A stretch of DNA of 12,625 nt, taken from positions 1 through 12,625 of the forward strand of contig MHUS01000011.1 of assembly GCA_001823505.1 (NCBI GenBank), read 5' to 3'. Each line of letters starts with the position of its first letter. Within the stretch, counting starts at the first letter, position 1. This document shows positions 6,527-12,625 of this stretch, piece after piece. Origin of the DNA: Candidatus Yonathbacteria bacterium RIFCSPHIGHO2_01_FULL_51_10. GTDB taxonomy: Bacteria > Patescibacteriota > Minisyncoccia > Phycocordibacterales > UBA1539_B. The position numbers and the translations under genes are program-made. The notes below the pieces were generated by a model. It searched no databases and was not told where the DNA came from. It worked only from the letters and a program-made list of their open reading frames with translations.

Positions 6527-7729
6527 TTAAGGGGTAGGAGGATTCGGACTGGCGGGTGCGGGTTGTCGCTCGTTAAATTTCTTGAGTTCATCAAGGATGT
6601 CTTGCATTGTTGTATTGGTATCTTTTGTTGGGTCACCGGTGCTCTTTCGCTTAGGCGCCGTACCCGTACGGATCCTGTTGGCAGCGTCTCGTGCGGTGCG
6701 ACCACTATGGGTTGGGTTTAAGATAAGGTTTATGGCGTACCCCGCGCCAGATCCTCTTCCTTCTGCGACGTTTGCGTAGTTACTGCGTCGCTCTTTGTTT
6801 TTGTCCGCAACGGCCTTCGCCGCCGCGTCTTTCGCGGCTTTTGTGCGCGCAACTTCTTGTTGTGCCGCGGCGCTTGTATCTCCAGCAGCGACTGCATCCT
6901 GTGCCATTTTATGTTCTGCATCCGCGCGGTTCTTTTCTCGCATAAGATCTTCAGACGGACTTACTTCAAGTGATTTTGCGTACGCGAGCTCTCTTTCAGT
7001 CTGCGTATCGCGTGCCGCTTTGAAACCACCCTTCTTTCCTTCCCCGAGGTTTAAGCCGGCACTTTTATCAGCAAGTTTACCGGCGGCAGTCGTGCGGAAG
7101 TCCATACTCCCCTCAGCAGTTCCTTTTGTGAGAGTAAGTTCACGGCGTGCAATAAACCCACCAAGGCCTTTCTTTGAAGCACGCTCTTGGATCGTCCCCT
7201 TGTCGAGACGGTTTTGCGCCAAGCGCCCAATGGTGGAACGTCCTGCAAGTGCTGTGGCCCCAAGCGCACCCCCTGCGACCATACCAAATCCTTTCTGTGC
7301 CCAACTGGCGACGTGGCCGCCGATCTCGTCACTCAACTTTTTCGTTGTCTTGAGGGCAAAGAGGATAAACCCAACAAGAATTCCCGTTTTGATGGAGACT
7401 TCAACAATGATATCAAGGATGCCGTTGGCTGGGGTTGTTGGGGGGCTCACCTGCTGCACAGCTTGACCAGTGGGGGTTGCTTGGACCAGTGCTTGTCCAG
7501 ACGGAGTAGGGGCTGAAGGGCATGACGATATGATCGTGACACCACCAGCAGCGGTACGAGCATTTTGTGCAGAGACACAGGATGCTCGATCAGCAAAAGA
7601 AGGACACAAAGTCTGGCTACCCCCCATGTTGTAACAGTACTGATAGCTATCCCCTGTTGCTCCAAAAGAAACTACAGGGAACAAGATTGTTACAAAGAGG
7701 ATCGAAATAATTGAGAGAATTTTTTTCAT
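6527..7729 (-). CDS. Exported VirB6/TrbL C-terminal-region-like protein with its own signal peptide
   Basis: This 400-residue protein starts at the ATG at 7727-7729, where MKKILSIISILFVTILFPVVSFGA is a clear signal peptide. The frame stays open to 7891, but that extension overlaps the VirB6 gene and lacks sense. The mature N-terminus (25-100) holds four Cys (C32, C42, C51, C70) and a Pro/Thr/Gln linker, so it is probably extracytoplasmic. A membrane helix at about 108-126 (IIVEVSIKTGILVGFILFA) is followed by KTTKK, then GGHVASWAQKGFGMVAGGALG and AGRSTIGRLAQ (163-172). This Gly/Ala-rich passage resembles the segment after the last helix of CPR VirB6/TrbL-like proteins. The rest (173-400) is charged, Ala/Lys-rich and probably coiled-coil, and ends Pro-rich. 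It begins 4 bases after the VirB6-like gene stop. I infer that it supplies the missing tail of that protein. Confidence 0.82.
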   Translation of the reverse strand: MKKILSIISILFVTILFPVVSFGATGDSYQYCYNMGGSQTLCPSFADRASCVSAQNARTAAGGVTIISSCPSAPTPSGQALVQATPTGQAVQQVSPPTTPANGILDIIVEVSIKTGILVGFILFALKTTKKLSDEIGGHVASWAQKGFGMVAGGALGATALAGRSTIGRLAQNRLDKGTIQERASKKGLGGFIARRELTLTKGTAEGSMDFRTTAAGKLADKSAGLNLGEGKKGGFKAARDTQTERELAYAKSLEVSPSEDLMREKNRADAEHKMAQDAVAAGDTSAAAQQEVARTKAAKDAAAKAVADKNKERRSNYANVAEGRGSGAGYAINLILNPTHSGRTARDAANRIRTGTAPKRKSTGDPTKDTNTTMQDILDELKKFNERQPAPASPNPPTP

Positions 7730-7733
7730 GGTG

Positions 7734-8819
7734 TTATAGCGAGAAGAGGCCACTCCCAAGGATAAAGGTAGCAAGGTAGAGGAAGAAAAGGAATACGGGA
7801 GCGACCAAAAGCGCGTTGGTGAGCATCCCCCACCACGATGCCCCGCCGATCGCTTTATTTGCCGCCGGCAGGACCATACCAATGAAGGCAAGCGGTGAGA
7901 AGATCATCAGCACCCAAATGCTGACCAAGCGACCAAGCATAAGGAACGCCGCAGAAAAGAGCACATAGGCAAGAACGAGGTTGATCACCATTGCGGCCAA
8001 GAAGACGATAATGAGCGTGAAGATATTGCCATTATGCTTAGGACCTATCCATTCTTGGTAGCTGTGTACCCCCACGATCCTTTCAGGGTTTACGCTGCTC
8101 GTGATCCTGGTGGAGATGCTGTGCGCTTCAAAGCCGCTTGTTGCCGGCATCCCGCGGACCTCCATCGCACTGCCGCCGATCAAGTTATAAAATTGATAGG
8201 CGGCGAGGTTGGACACATCAACGAGCACCTGCGCGAAGAAAAGACTGAAGTTCATAAAGAGTGCCGCAACCGCAATAAGTGCCACGCGCTTCTTCCACCC
8301 GTCTTCCCTCCCCAAGATGGTATTGATGGCGATATAGAGCAGGAGGAAAATGAAAACAATATTAAAAATATCACGCACCGCACCCCATCCGCTGTGCACA
8401 AAGGGTGCATTGATGACCGTGCTGTTCAGTGCATATGCCGTGAATGCGTCAAATATGGTGCCTCCTATCACAAGGATCCATGTGGAGGGGACGTAAAAAA
8501 GAGCATATACAACCACCCCTAAACACTGGCTGACAGACGAGTCGCCCCATACCCCGCAATCCAATTTAAAATCATCGGACTCTGGTGCTGCCGCGGCTTG
8601 CGCCGGAGCCGCAGGAGACGATCCTGAGTTTGTGGAGGGCGCGCTGCCGGTGCTCGTTGTCGGCACTACAGAAAATGGCGCGGGGGCGGGAGCCGCTTGG
8701 ATGGGATTAATGATTGAGCTCAGTGGGTCGTTTTGTGGCTGGAATGGAACAGCTTGGGCAAAGGAAAACGACGGGATGATCGTTGCGGCGAGAAGGAATG
8801 TGAGAAGGAGCTTTTTCAT
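7734..8819 (-). CDS. VirB6/TrbL-like polytopic inner-membrane channel protein
   Basis: This 361-residue membrane protein has a signal-like N-terminus (1-22), a long Ala/Pro/Ser-rich low-complexity segment (about 40-80), then C88 and C99 just before the first helix. Membrane helices lie at about 101-120, 147-169, 179-200, 264-287, 288-312 and 331-356. Passages such as WGAVRDIFNIVFIFLLLYIA (145-164) and FSPLAFIGMVLPA (307-319) are typical of the VirB6/TrbL-like proteins of CPR type IV secretion loci. VirB6 forms part of the inner-membrane channel, together with VirB3/PrgI and VirB4. The protein ends immediately after the final helix (LGSGLFSL), without the usual cytoplasmic tail. A tail-like protein is encoded 4 bases downstream. 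The gene lies 4 bases after the secreted-protein gene upstream. Confidence 0.88.
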   Translation of the reverse strand: MKKLLLTFLLAATIIPSFSFAQAVPFQPQNDPLSSIINPIQAAPAPAPFSVVPTTSTGSAPSTNSGSSPAAPAQAAAAPESDDFKLDCGVWGDSSVSQCLGVVVYALFYVPSTWILVIGGTIFDAFTAYALNSTVINAPFVHSGWGAVRDIFNIVFIFLLLYIAINTILGREDGWKKRVALIAVAALFMNFSLFFAQVLVDVSNLAAYQFYNLIGGSAMEVRGMPATSGFEAHSISTRITSSVNPERIVGVHSYQEWIGPKHNGNIFTLIIVFLAAMVINLVLAYVLFSAAFLMLGRLVSIWVLMIFSPLAFIGMVLPAANKAIGGASWWGMLTNALLVAPVFLFFLYLATFILGSGLFSL

Positions 8820-8823
8820 GTCG

Positions 8824-9900
8824 TTATGGGAGGACTATGGTGGTGGATGTAGAGTACTGGGTATTTTGGGTTGCCTGTTTGATGGCGTTCACCCCTTGGG
8901 TGATGTTTGATGCTTGGGTGTTGGCATTTCCGATCGTGCCCTGGATCGCGTTATTGATACCTGAGCTTAATGGCTGGAGGATGTTTTGGGTGAAGAGGCC
9001 TTCCGCTTGGGTGAAGATACGGTCGAGCGCCGTGTTCATAACCGCTACAACGAGCTCATTGATCTTGTCGATGCTCTCCAAGCGGCGCAGGCCACTCGTG
9101 AGGGCGGTGTCAACCTGGTTCTTGATGACCGACCCCGGAGTAGTGGTGATACAGTTGCCGCTTGAGCAGTCCTTCTGCCCTTGGTAGCCGTTGTTCCAGT
9201 TGGCTTCATCGCGGGCGGCCTGTGCCGCGTTGTATCGGGCGATAGCGGCACGCTCCCCATAGATCATCTTACCCGAGAAGGCGTTGGCACTTGGGTCCGT
9301 TGTGCCGGCAAGGTAGCCGCTCCAGCCATCCTGCTCAATGGAACGAAACCCTTGACCTCCGGTGAAGGGGCAGGTGGCGCTACCTCCCCCGTAACCGGTC
9401 GTACCATAGCGGGCCTGGTTCTCTATGGTTGCGGCGACAATGTCGTTACTACCGCCGGTATTAGTGTTTTGGTACACCACTGATCCATCAGGATTTACCC
9501 ACGGAGCTGCCGTTGCGCCGTTGTTGCCCGTGGTGTAGCAGGTGTTTGACTGGCGGATCTGGTTGCTGACACCAAGGGATTGTTCAATGTTGATATTATG
9601 GAGAAACCCTTGAAGGTCGGTGATGTAGAGAGGGCTGCCATTGAGGGCCGTGCTCACGGAGGTAATAATGGTTGAGGTGAGCTGGTCAATGACGGACTGC
9701 GCGGCAAGGTGCGCAAGGCCGTCAAGTCCAAAAACCTTGCCAAGATCAAGGTTTTTTTGGGCGTTGATCATGAAGTCGTTCGTCGGGACGAAGAGAGCAT
9801 CGGCTCGTGTGGGAGCAAATGAAAATGCAAGGCAAAGAATGATGCCGGCGAGAGGAATGCGCGAGTGTGTGAATGAAGTGGTGGGGTGTGCTTTCTGCAT
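8824..9900 (-). CDS. Secreted Cys-containing protein, unknown function, T4SS-associated
   Basis: This 358-residue protein has a long N-terminal region ending in a signal peptide (hydrophobic core about 16-29, likely cleavage near ADA at 33-35). The mature part begins with helical, amphipathic sequence (40-115). A Gly/Asn/Thr-rich middle contains C121, C177, C245 and C250, possibly two disulfides. Then comes a conserved-looking TTPGSVIKNQVDTALTSGL and an amphipathic helix, RRLESIDKINELVVAVMNTAL (271-291). The C-terminus (300-358) is Gln/Asn-rich and helical. I recall the TPGSVI...LRxLE...DKINE pattern from exported CPR proteins next to VirB6-like genes, with no known function. A VirB5- or TrbJ-like periplasmic or pilus-tip role is possible, since those are also helical, exported and encoded near VirB6, but no homology is visible. 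The 4-base gap to the VirB6-like gene indicates one operon. Confidence 0.82.
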   Translation of the reverse strand: MQKAHPTTSFTHSRIPLAGIILCLAFSFAPTRADALFVPTNDFMINAQKNLDLGKVFGLDGLAHLAAQSVIDQLTSTIITSVSTALNGSPLYITDLQGFLHNINIEQSLGVSNQIRQSNTCYTTGNNGATAAPWVNPDGSVVYQNTNTGGSNDIVAATIENQARYGTTGYGGGSATCPFTGGQGFRSIEQDGWSGYLAGTTDPSANAFSGKMIYGERAAIARYNAAQAARDEANWNNGYQGQKDCSSGNCITTTPGSVIKNQVDTALTSGLRRLESIDKINELVVAVMNTALDRIFTQAEGLFTQNILQPLSSGINNAIQGTIGNANTQASNITQGVNAIKQATQNTQYSTSTTIVLP

Positions 9901-9911
9901 GATCTGCGTTG

Positions 9912-10724
9912 TTACTGGCTCGCCTTCCTAAATACGGCTCCGGGTTCGTCTTGAGAAAATAAAACTTTATGTTGAATGAAAAGATCTGCCATAGAGAGAA
10001 CCGTTACAAAGGTGTCGTTGAATGCCTGGGTGTAGGTGGTGATGCCGACTGTTCCCCGGAGGCCATCAGTGAATACACTTTGAATATCGATAAGCGCGGC
10101 ACCCATCTGTGAATAGTCGTTGATGAGCTTGAGATGGATGTCGGCAAATGCACGGGGGACCGCGATCTTTGTCATGTCTTCCGCAAGGTGCCGGTACGCG
10201 CTGGCGTTGGGGGCGAGCGCTGCGAGCTCGGCAGCGCTTTTGTCGGCGAAAGCTTGTTTCATGATGGCGATCTCGTCCGTGGTGTAATTTTTTGTATATG
10301 TTGCAAAGAGCGCCCCCAACGCATTCCCAAAGGCGCGGTCTTCTGTGGCGCCGTCTTCTACAACCACGAGATCCGCGAGTGTGTAGACAGTGGCCGGGGT
10401 TGTTGAGGCGGTCAGCTTAGTTGCCGCGTCGGCGGCAACTTGCGCGCGCTCCTCGGCGGTCAGCTCCTGACCGGTCTCTTGGCGTGCGGTGAGGTAGGTA
10501 GTAAGCAGATCGTCGGCGGCCTTGGTGGTAATGTTGTCAGGAGAAGAAAGGGCGGTACCCTTTGGGAGCGTATTTGACCAGGAACCACTTGCAGTTCCTG
10601 TGTCGTTTGGCCGCGCGAAGGTGGGCTCTGTCTTACGAGACACCAAAAATATGCCCCAGAGGCCAAGCGCCGCGAGGATCAAGATGCCGAGTATCAACGC
10701 GCTCTTTCGTGGCAGATATTTCAA
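9912..10724 (-). CDS. Single-pass membrane-anchored protein, unknown function, first gene of the cluster
   Basis: This 270-residue protein probably starts at the TTG at 10722-10724, giving MKYLPRKSALILGILILAALG, a basic start followed by one membrane helix (about 8-28). No in-frame ATG or GTG fits better upstream of the helix; a second TTG at codon 10 is possible. The outside part has a Thr/Ser/Gly-rich linker (35-60), an acidic-Ala helical stretch (70-105), and a helical body with YTKNYTTDEIAIMKQAF (142-158) and PRAFADIHLKLINDYSQMG (about 189-207). No Cys is present. It opens the leftward cluster, 11 bases ahead of the secreted-protein gene, with two promoter-like elements before it. I do not recognise a named family. 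A periplasmic or surface component of the secretion machine is inferred from position only. Confidence 0.8.
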   Translation of the reverse strand: MKYLPRKSALILGILILAALGLWGIFLVSRKTEPTFARPNDTGTASGSWSNTLPKGTALSSPDNITTKAADDLLTTYLTARQETGQELTAEERAQVAADAATKLTASTTPATVYTLADLVVVEDGATEDRAFGNALGALFATYTKNYTTDEIAIMKQAFADKSAAELAALAPNASAYRHLAEDMTKIAVPRAFADIHLKLINDYSQMGAALIDIQSVFTDGLRGTVGITTYTQAFNDTFVTVLSMADLFIQHKVLFSQDEPGAVFRKASQ

Positions 10725-10739
10725 GGTTTTCTAAGTTAA

Positions 10740-10748
10740 ATTATACCA
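10740..10748 (-). promoter_or_regulatory. Perfect extended -10 element, proximal promoter of the leftward cluster
   Basis: The minus strand reads TGGTATAAT, a perfect consensus extended -10. The predicted transcription start is near 10733, about 9 bases before the TTG start at 10724. The -35 region is poor (TACTGA at 17 bases), which extended -10 promoters tolerate. Confidence 0.65.
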
Positions 10749-10764
10749 AACTCTTTGCTCTTTC

Positions 10765-10773
10765 AGTATATCA
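10765..10773 (-). promoter_or_regulatory. Distal extended -10 element of the leftward cluster
   Basis: The minus strand reads TGATATACT (TGn extended -10, hexamer 5/6). A -35-like TCCACA (4/6) lies 17 bases upstream at 10788-10793. The predicted start near 10758 would give a leader of about 34 bases to the TTG start. It is the same 9-mer as before prgI. Confidence 0.45.
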
Positions 10774-10787
10774 TGCGGCGTGCGCTC

Positions 10788-10796
10788 TGTGGATAA
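10788..10796 (-). promoter_or_regulatory. Perfect DnaA-box-like 9-mer in the divergent control region
   Basis: The minus strand reads TTATCCACA, an exact match to the bacterial DnaA box TTATnCACA. It overlaps the -35 position of the distal leftward promoter and lies about 24 bases upstream of the rightward -10. No second box is seen nearby, so this is not an origin. A DnaA-controlled promoter or chance are both possible. Confidence 0.35.
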
Positions 10797-10819
10797 GTAC
10801 AGCGAGGTTATGCCGTGCG

Positions 10820-10828
10820 TGATACACT
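10820..10828 (+). promoter_or_regulatory. Extended -10 element of the rightward genes
   Basis: TGATACACT (TGn extended -10, hexamer 4/6) ends 9 bases before the ATG at 10838. The predicted start, near 10835, leaves almost no leader, so translation would be leaderless or nearly so. No convincing -35 box or Shine-Dalgarno motif is present. Confidence 0.4.
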
Positions 10829-10837
10829 GTCAAAATA

Positions 10838-11815
10838 ATGAGGAACGGATTTTTTAGGACAATTGTTGCTTTGATCACAGTGGCGGTTTGCGCGACATCC
10901 ACTCCAGCAAGCGCCGAGACATTCTCACGCAATCTCAGGCAAGGAGACCAAGGAGCTGATGTAAAAGCCCTGCAGGTGTTCTTAAACACTTATCCTGAAA
11001 CAAAAATTGCCGATACTGGGCCGGGGTCACCCGGGAGTGAAACGGATTATTTTGGCTCGCTCACCAAAAACGCCGTCATTAAGTTTCAAGAGAAATACGC
11101 GGCGGATATCCTTGCTCCCAATGGTCTTTTGGCCGGCACGGGCTTTGTGGGGGTGTCCACACGCGCTAAAATGAACGCCCTTGCCTCTGTTGAAATAACA
11201 GACCAAAGTACAACCACAGGGACGGTGCCACTAGCGCTTCCCACAGAGGGACAAACCGCGAATGATCTTGTTTTTGTGATGTACCCTTCACAATATTCAG
11301 GAGCTGCCGGCACAAGCCTCTCTGTTTTGGGTGGAGGATTTACGGCGACGAACAACACCGTCCACTTCGGAGACAGATATGCGGTTGAAGGAGTGCCCTC
11401 GGGAAATACTTCAACACTCAACTTTACTGTTCCTAAAGCAATTCCTTTCGGCAACTATTCACTCTCTGTGACAAATAGTAACGGAACAAGTAGTAAAGAC
11501 GCCTTTTTTATCGTAATTGATCCGGATGTTCCTGAACCGACCATTTCCTCGGTCTCCCCCACCTCGGGGCGCAATAACACGAGCGTGACGATCACGGGTA
11601 CCGGATTTACCCCCACGGGGAATGTTCTGAGAACGAGCCAAAAGATCTACGAAGATGTTGTTTCTCCCGATGGCAAGACGATCACTTTCACGATCACCTT
11701 CCCGCTCGATACTCCTCCCGGGATAACGCGGGCACCGATAGAGCTCCCCTATTGGTTCTATGTGATCAACACGCATGGAGTGAGCGGCCCCGGACACTTC
11801 ACGCTGGAGCTTTAA
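10838..11815 (+). CDS. Secreted peptidoglycan-binding protein with IPT/TIG-like domains
   Basis: This 325-residue exported protein has a signal peptide (MRNGFFRTIVALITVAVCAT core, cleavage near ASA-E at 24-27). Residues 32-115 match a peptidoglycan-binding domain 1 (PF01471 type): NLRQGDQGADVKALQVFLN, then DYFGSLTKNAVIKFQEKY, then a closing VSTRAKMNAL. Two Ig-fold IPT/TIG-like domains follow. The first covers about 146-228 (GTSLSVLGGGFTATNNTVHFG). The second, about 234-325, opens PTISSVSPTSG and has VTITGTGF. The layout suggests a protein held on the cell wall by its N-terminal domain and displaying Ig-like modules. It is transcribed away from the secretion-like cluster and shares the divergent control region, so co-regulation is plausible. 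No catalytic motif is seen. Confidence 0.92.
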   Translation: MRNGFFRTIVALITVAVCATSTPASAETFSRNLRQGDQGADVKALQVFLNTYPETKIADTGPGSPGSETDYFGSLTKNAVIKFQEKYAADILAPNGLLAGTGFVGVSTRAKMNALASVEITDQSTTTGTVPLALPTEGQTANDLVFVMYPSQYSGAAGTSLSVLGGGFTATNNTVHFGDRYAVEGVPSGNTSTLNFTVPKAIPFGNYSLSVTNSNGTSSKDAFFIVIDPDVPEPTISSVSPTSGRNNTSVTITGTGFTPTGNVLRTSQKIYEDVVSPDGKTITFTITFPLDTPPGITRAPIELPYWFYVINTHGVSGPGHFTLEL

Positions 11816-11820
11816 TGCAT

Positions 11821-11826
11821 TAGAAT
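11821..11826 (+). promoter_or_regulatory. Possible -10 element before the small anchored protein gene
   Basis: TAGAAT (5/6 to TATAAT) ends 7 bases before the ATG at 11834, inside the 18-base gap, which would place the transcription start at the start codon. No -35 box was identified. A 6-base match is weak evidence, and read-through from the gene before may suffice. Confidence 0.25.
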
Positions 11827-11833
11827 AGAGCGT

Positions 11834-12226
11834 ATGAATCTTCTTGCTTCACGAGATAAAAAATTAACGCGGAAGACAAAAATTATTGCGATCATCCTTA
11901 TCACGATCTCTATTGTGGGAGGGGCATTCTTCTTCGCAAAGAAAGTAATGGGTTTGGGGGTCTTTGTTTTCGGCGGGCCTATCGTGTGGGTAGATTATTG
12001 TACGTGCAGCGGAAACATGCGACTTACGATCGGGCCACCTGTTCCCGGGAGGTATGTTTTTCAACCGGGAGCAAGTATGCTCTACCTGTTCTATCAAGTG
12101 TACCGACCGGGACCATGGACGCTTGGCGGGGGAACAGCCGGAGGGTCTTGTTCAATTTATGTTGGGACCGGGTGTGCGACGCTACCGACAAGCGGTACTA
12201 TTCGCATGATCGGCACGTCGCTCTGA
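11834..12226 (+). CDS. Small single-pass membrane protein with paired cysteines, CPR-type conserved hypothetical
   Basis: This 130-residue protein has a strongly basic start (SRDKKLTRKTK), one membrane helix (about 17-36) and a small outside domain. The domain holds VDYCTCSGNMRLTIGPPVPG (53-72), with C56 and C58. Later come FQPGASMLYLFYQVYR (76-91), GGSC at 103-106 and GTGC at 111-114, and it ends with a GTIRMIGTSL-type strand. The four cysteines could form two disulfides or bind metal. I recall a family of short CPR proteins with the same CxCSGN...LTIGPPV...FQPG...GTSL pattern and no known function. It follows the peptidoglycan-binding protein gene by 18 bases and so is probably in the same unit. 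Function unknown; an envelope role is inferred. Confidence 0.85.
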   Translation: MNLLASRDKKLTRKTKIIAIILITISIVGGAFFFAKKVMGLGVFVFGGPIVWVDYCTCSGNMRLTIGPPVPGRYVFQPGASMLYLFYQVYRPGPWTLGGGTAGGSCSIYVGTGCATLPTSGTIRMIGTSL

Positions 12227-12230
12227 TTTT

Positions 12231-12625
12231 TTAAGATAACGTTTTTACAAGACACAGCCACTTCGGAAGCTCCACATCTTCCGCGCGAGCGTTGGGGTCG
12301 ATACTGCATTGCGCGAGCGATGAGGCAAGACGTTCTCCAAAGAGTGATTTTAAATTTCCGCCAAGCTTCTTTCGTTTGTGCGCGAAGGCGGCATGAACGA
12401 TATCAAAAAATCTTTTTTCTTGAGCGTTCGTGGAGAAATTTTTTCGTGAGATATTTTCAATGAGGAGAATTGCCGAGTCGACTTTTGGTGCCGGAGAAAA
12501 AGATGCGGCAGAAACTTTTTTGATATATCGTGGAGTGCCGTATGCTTTGACCGCGAGCGAGAGAATACTTTCTTTTTTTGAACGAGCGATACGATCTGCC
12601 ACCTCGTGCTGCACAAGGAGCACCG
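12231..12625 (-). CDS. rsmA: 16S rRNA dimethyladenosine transferase RsmA/KsgA, 3' part only
   Basis: The last 130 residues of the reading frame are visible; the gene continues beyond base 12625, so the GTG at 12621-12623 is an internal Val rather than a start. RsmA (KsgA) dimethylates two adjacent adenosines near the 3' end of 16S rRNA during small-subunit maturation. Family features are LLVQHEVADRI near the visible start, the diagnostic FSPAPKVDSAILLI, and AFAHKRKKLGGNL in the C-terminal helical domain. The SAM-binding Rossmann domain lies outside the window. The gene ends at a TAA and converges on the small membrane-protein gene with only 4 bases between their stops. No hairpin terminator is seen at the junction. 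It is a housekeeping gene and marks the right boundary of the secretion-related region. Confidence 0.93.
   Translation of the reverse strand, partial: VLLVQHEVADRIARSKKESILSLAVKAYGTPRYIKKVSAASFSPAPKVDSAILLIENISRKNFSTNAQEKRFFDIVHAAFAHKRKKLGGNLKSLFGERLASSLAQCSIDPNARAEDVELPKWLCLVKTLS

Larger units (their letters stand above)
10764..10829. repeat. Imperfect inverted repeat holding matching divergent -10 elements
   Basis: Bases 10764-10776 read on the minus strand give GCATGATATACTG, and bases 10817-10829 on the plus strand give GCGTGATACACTG: 11 of 13 identical, facing outwards, 40 bases apart. Each contains a TGA-TAYACT extended -10. The pair could simply be two related promoters or could be a two-half-site operator for a dimeric regulator. 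Confidence 0.45.

Noticed and set aside
6795..7466. Long rightward open frame (223 residues) opposite the VirB6-tail gene
   Set aside because: It lies wholly antisense to a gene with signal peptide, membrane helix and operon context. Its Ala/Ser/Pro-rich composition is what the reverse of an Ala/Lys/Gly-rich coding region gives.
7730..7891. The open frame of the 400-residue protein continues upstream to a possible start at 7891, adding 54 residues
   Set aside because: The extension overlaps the 3' end of the VirB6-like gene, is rich in Arg/Ser/Pro like an out-of-frame shadow, and would bury a clear signal peptide that begins at the ATG at 7729.
12180..12260. Possible bidirectional terminator between the small membrane-protein gene and rsmA
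   Set aside because: There is a T6 run at 12226-12232, but no stable stem precedes it on either strand; ACCG...CGGT at about 12184-12196 is only 4 base pairs and lies in the coding region.
1..12625. Alternative genetic code with TGA read as Gly, as in Gracilibacteria and Absconditabacteria
   Set aside because: The long genes contain no in-frame TGA, and TGA terminates at least three of them (1838, 4861, 12224) right before another start, convergent gene or gap.
1..12625. CRISPR arrays, tRNA or rRNA genes, insertion sequences, attachment sites
   Set aside because: No regularly spaced repeats, tRNA-like cloverleaf, rRNA sequence, transposase or integrase motifs were seen on reading both strands.

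Overview
The window looks like part of a Candidate Phyla Radiation (Patescibacteria, probably Parcubacteria-type) genome. I base this on gene content: a compact cluster coding for a VirB2-like pilin, a PrgI-family protein, a VirB4-type ATPase and a VirB6/TrbL-like membrane protein, surrounded by exported proteins of kinds I associate with CPR genomes. TGA acts as a normal stop (for example the ATGA overlap at 4861-4864), so the recoded Gracilibacteria/Absconditabacteria lineages do not fit. The taxonomic call is inference from family recognition and was not searched.

Layout. Eleven genes run leftward from about 10724 to beyond base 1, almost all with gaps of -4 to 40 bases. In transcription order: a single-pass anchored protein (9912-10724); a secreted Cys-containing protein (8824-9900); the polytopic VirB6/TrbL-like protein (7734-8819); a second protein that looks like a detached VirB6/TrbL tail with its own signal peptide (6527-7729); a small helical, Pro-rich protein (5958-6506); PrgI (5497-5919); a VirB4/TraC N-terminal-domain-like protein (4861-5493); the VirB4 ATPase (3041-4864); a secreted three-repeat Ig-like protein (1838-2959); a VirB2-like pilin fused to an M15/LAS-peptidase-like domain (967-1800); and an anchored beta-propeller-like protein cut by the left edge (1-960). 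Together they resemble the membrane channel, motor, pilus and cell-surface parts of a type IV secretion-like machine. No relaxase or VirD4 coupling protein lies in the window.

To the right, a 113-base divergent control region (10725-10837) separates this cluster from two rightward genes: a secreted peptidoglycan-binding protein with IPT/TIG-like domains (10838-11815) and a small anchored Cys-containing protein (11834-12226). The window ends in the 3' part of rsmA/ksgA, which converges on them (12231-12625).

The most unusual points are the pilin-peptidase fusion, the two core T4SS components that are each split into two adjacent genes (VirB4 and VirB6), and the control region with matching inverted extended -10 elements and a perfect DnaA box. 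Several predicted -10 elements sit so close to start codons that leaderless or very short-leader mRNAs are likely, and Shine-Dalgarno sequences are mostly absent. No tRNA, rRNA, CRISPR array, insertion sequence or convincing intrinsic terminator was seen. Every stretch longer than 300 bases is occupied by a gene.
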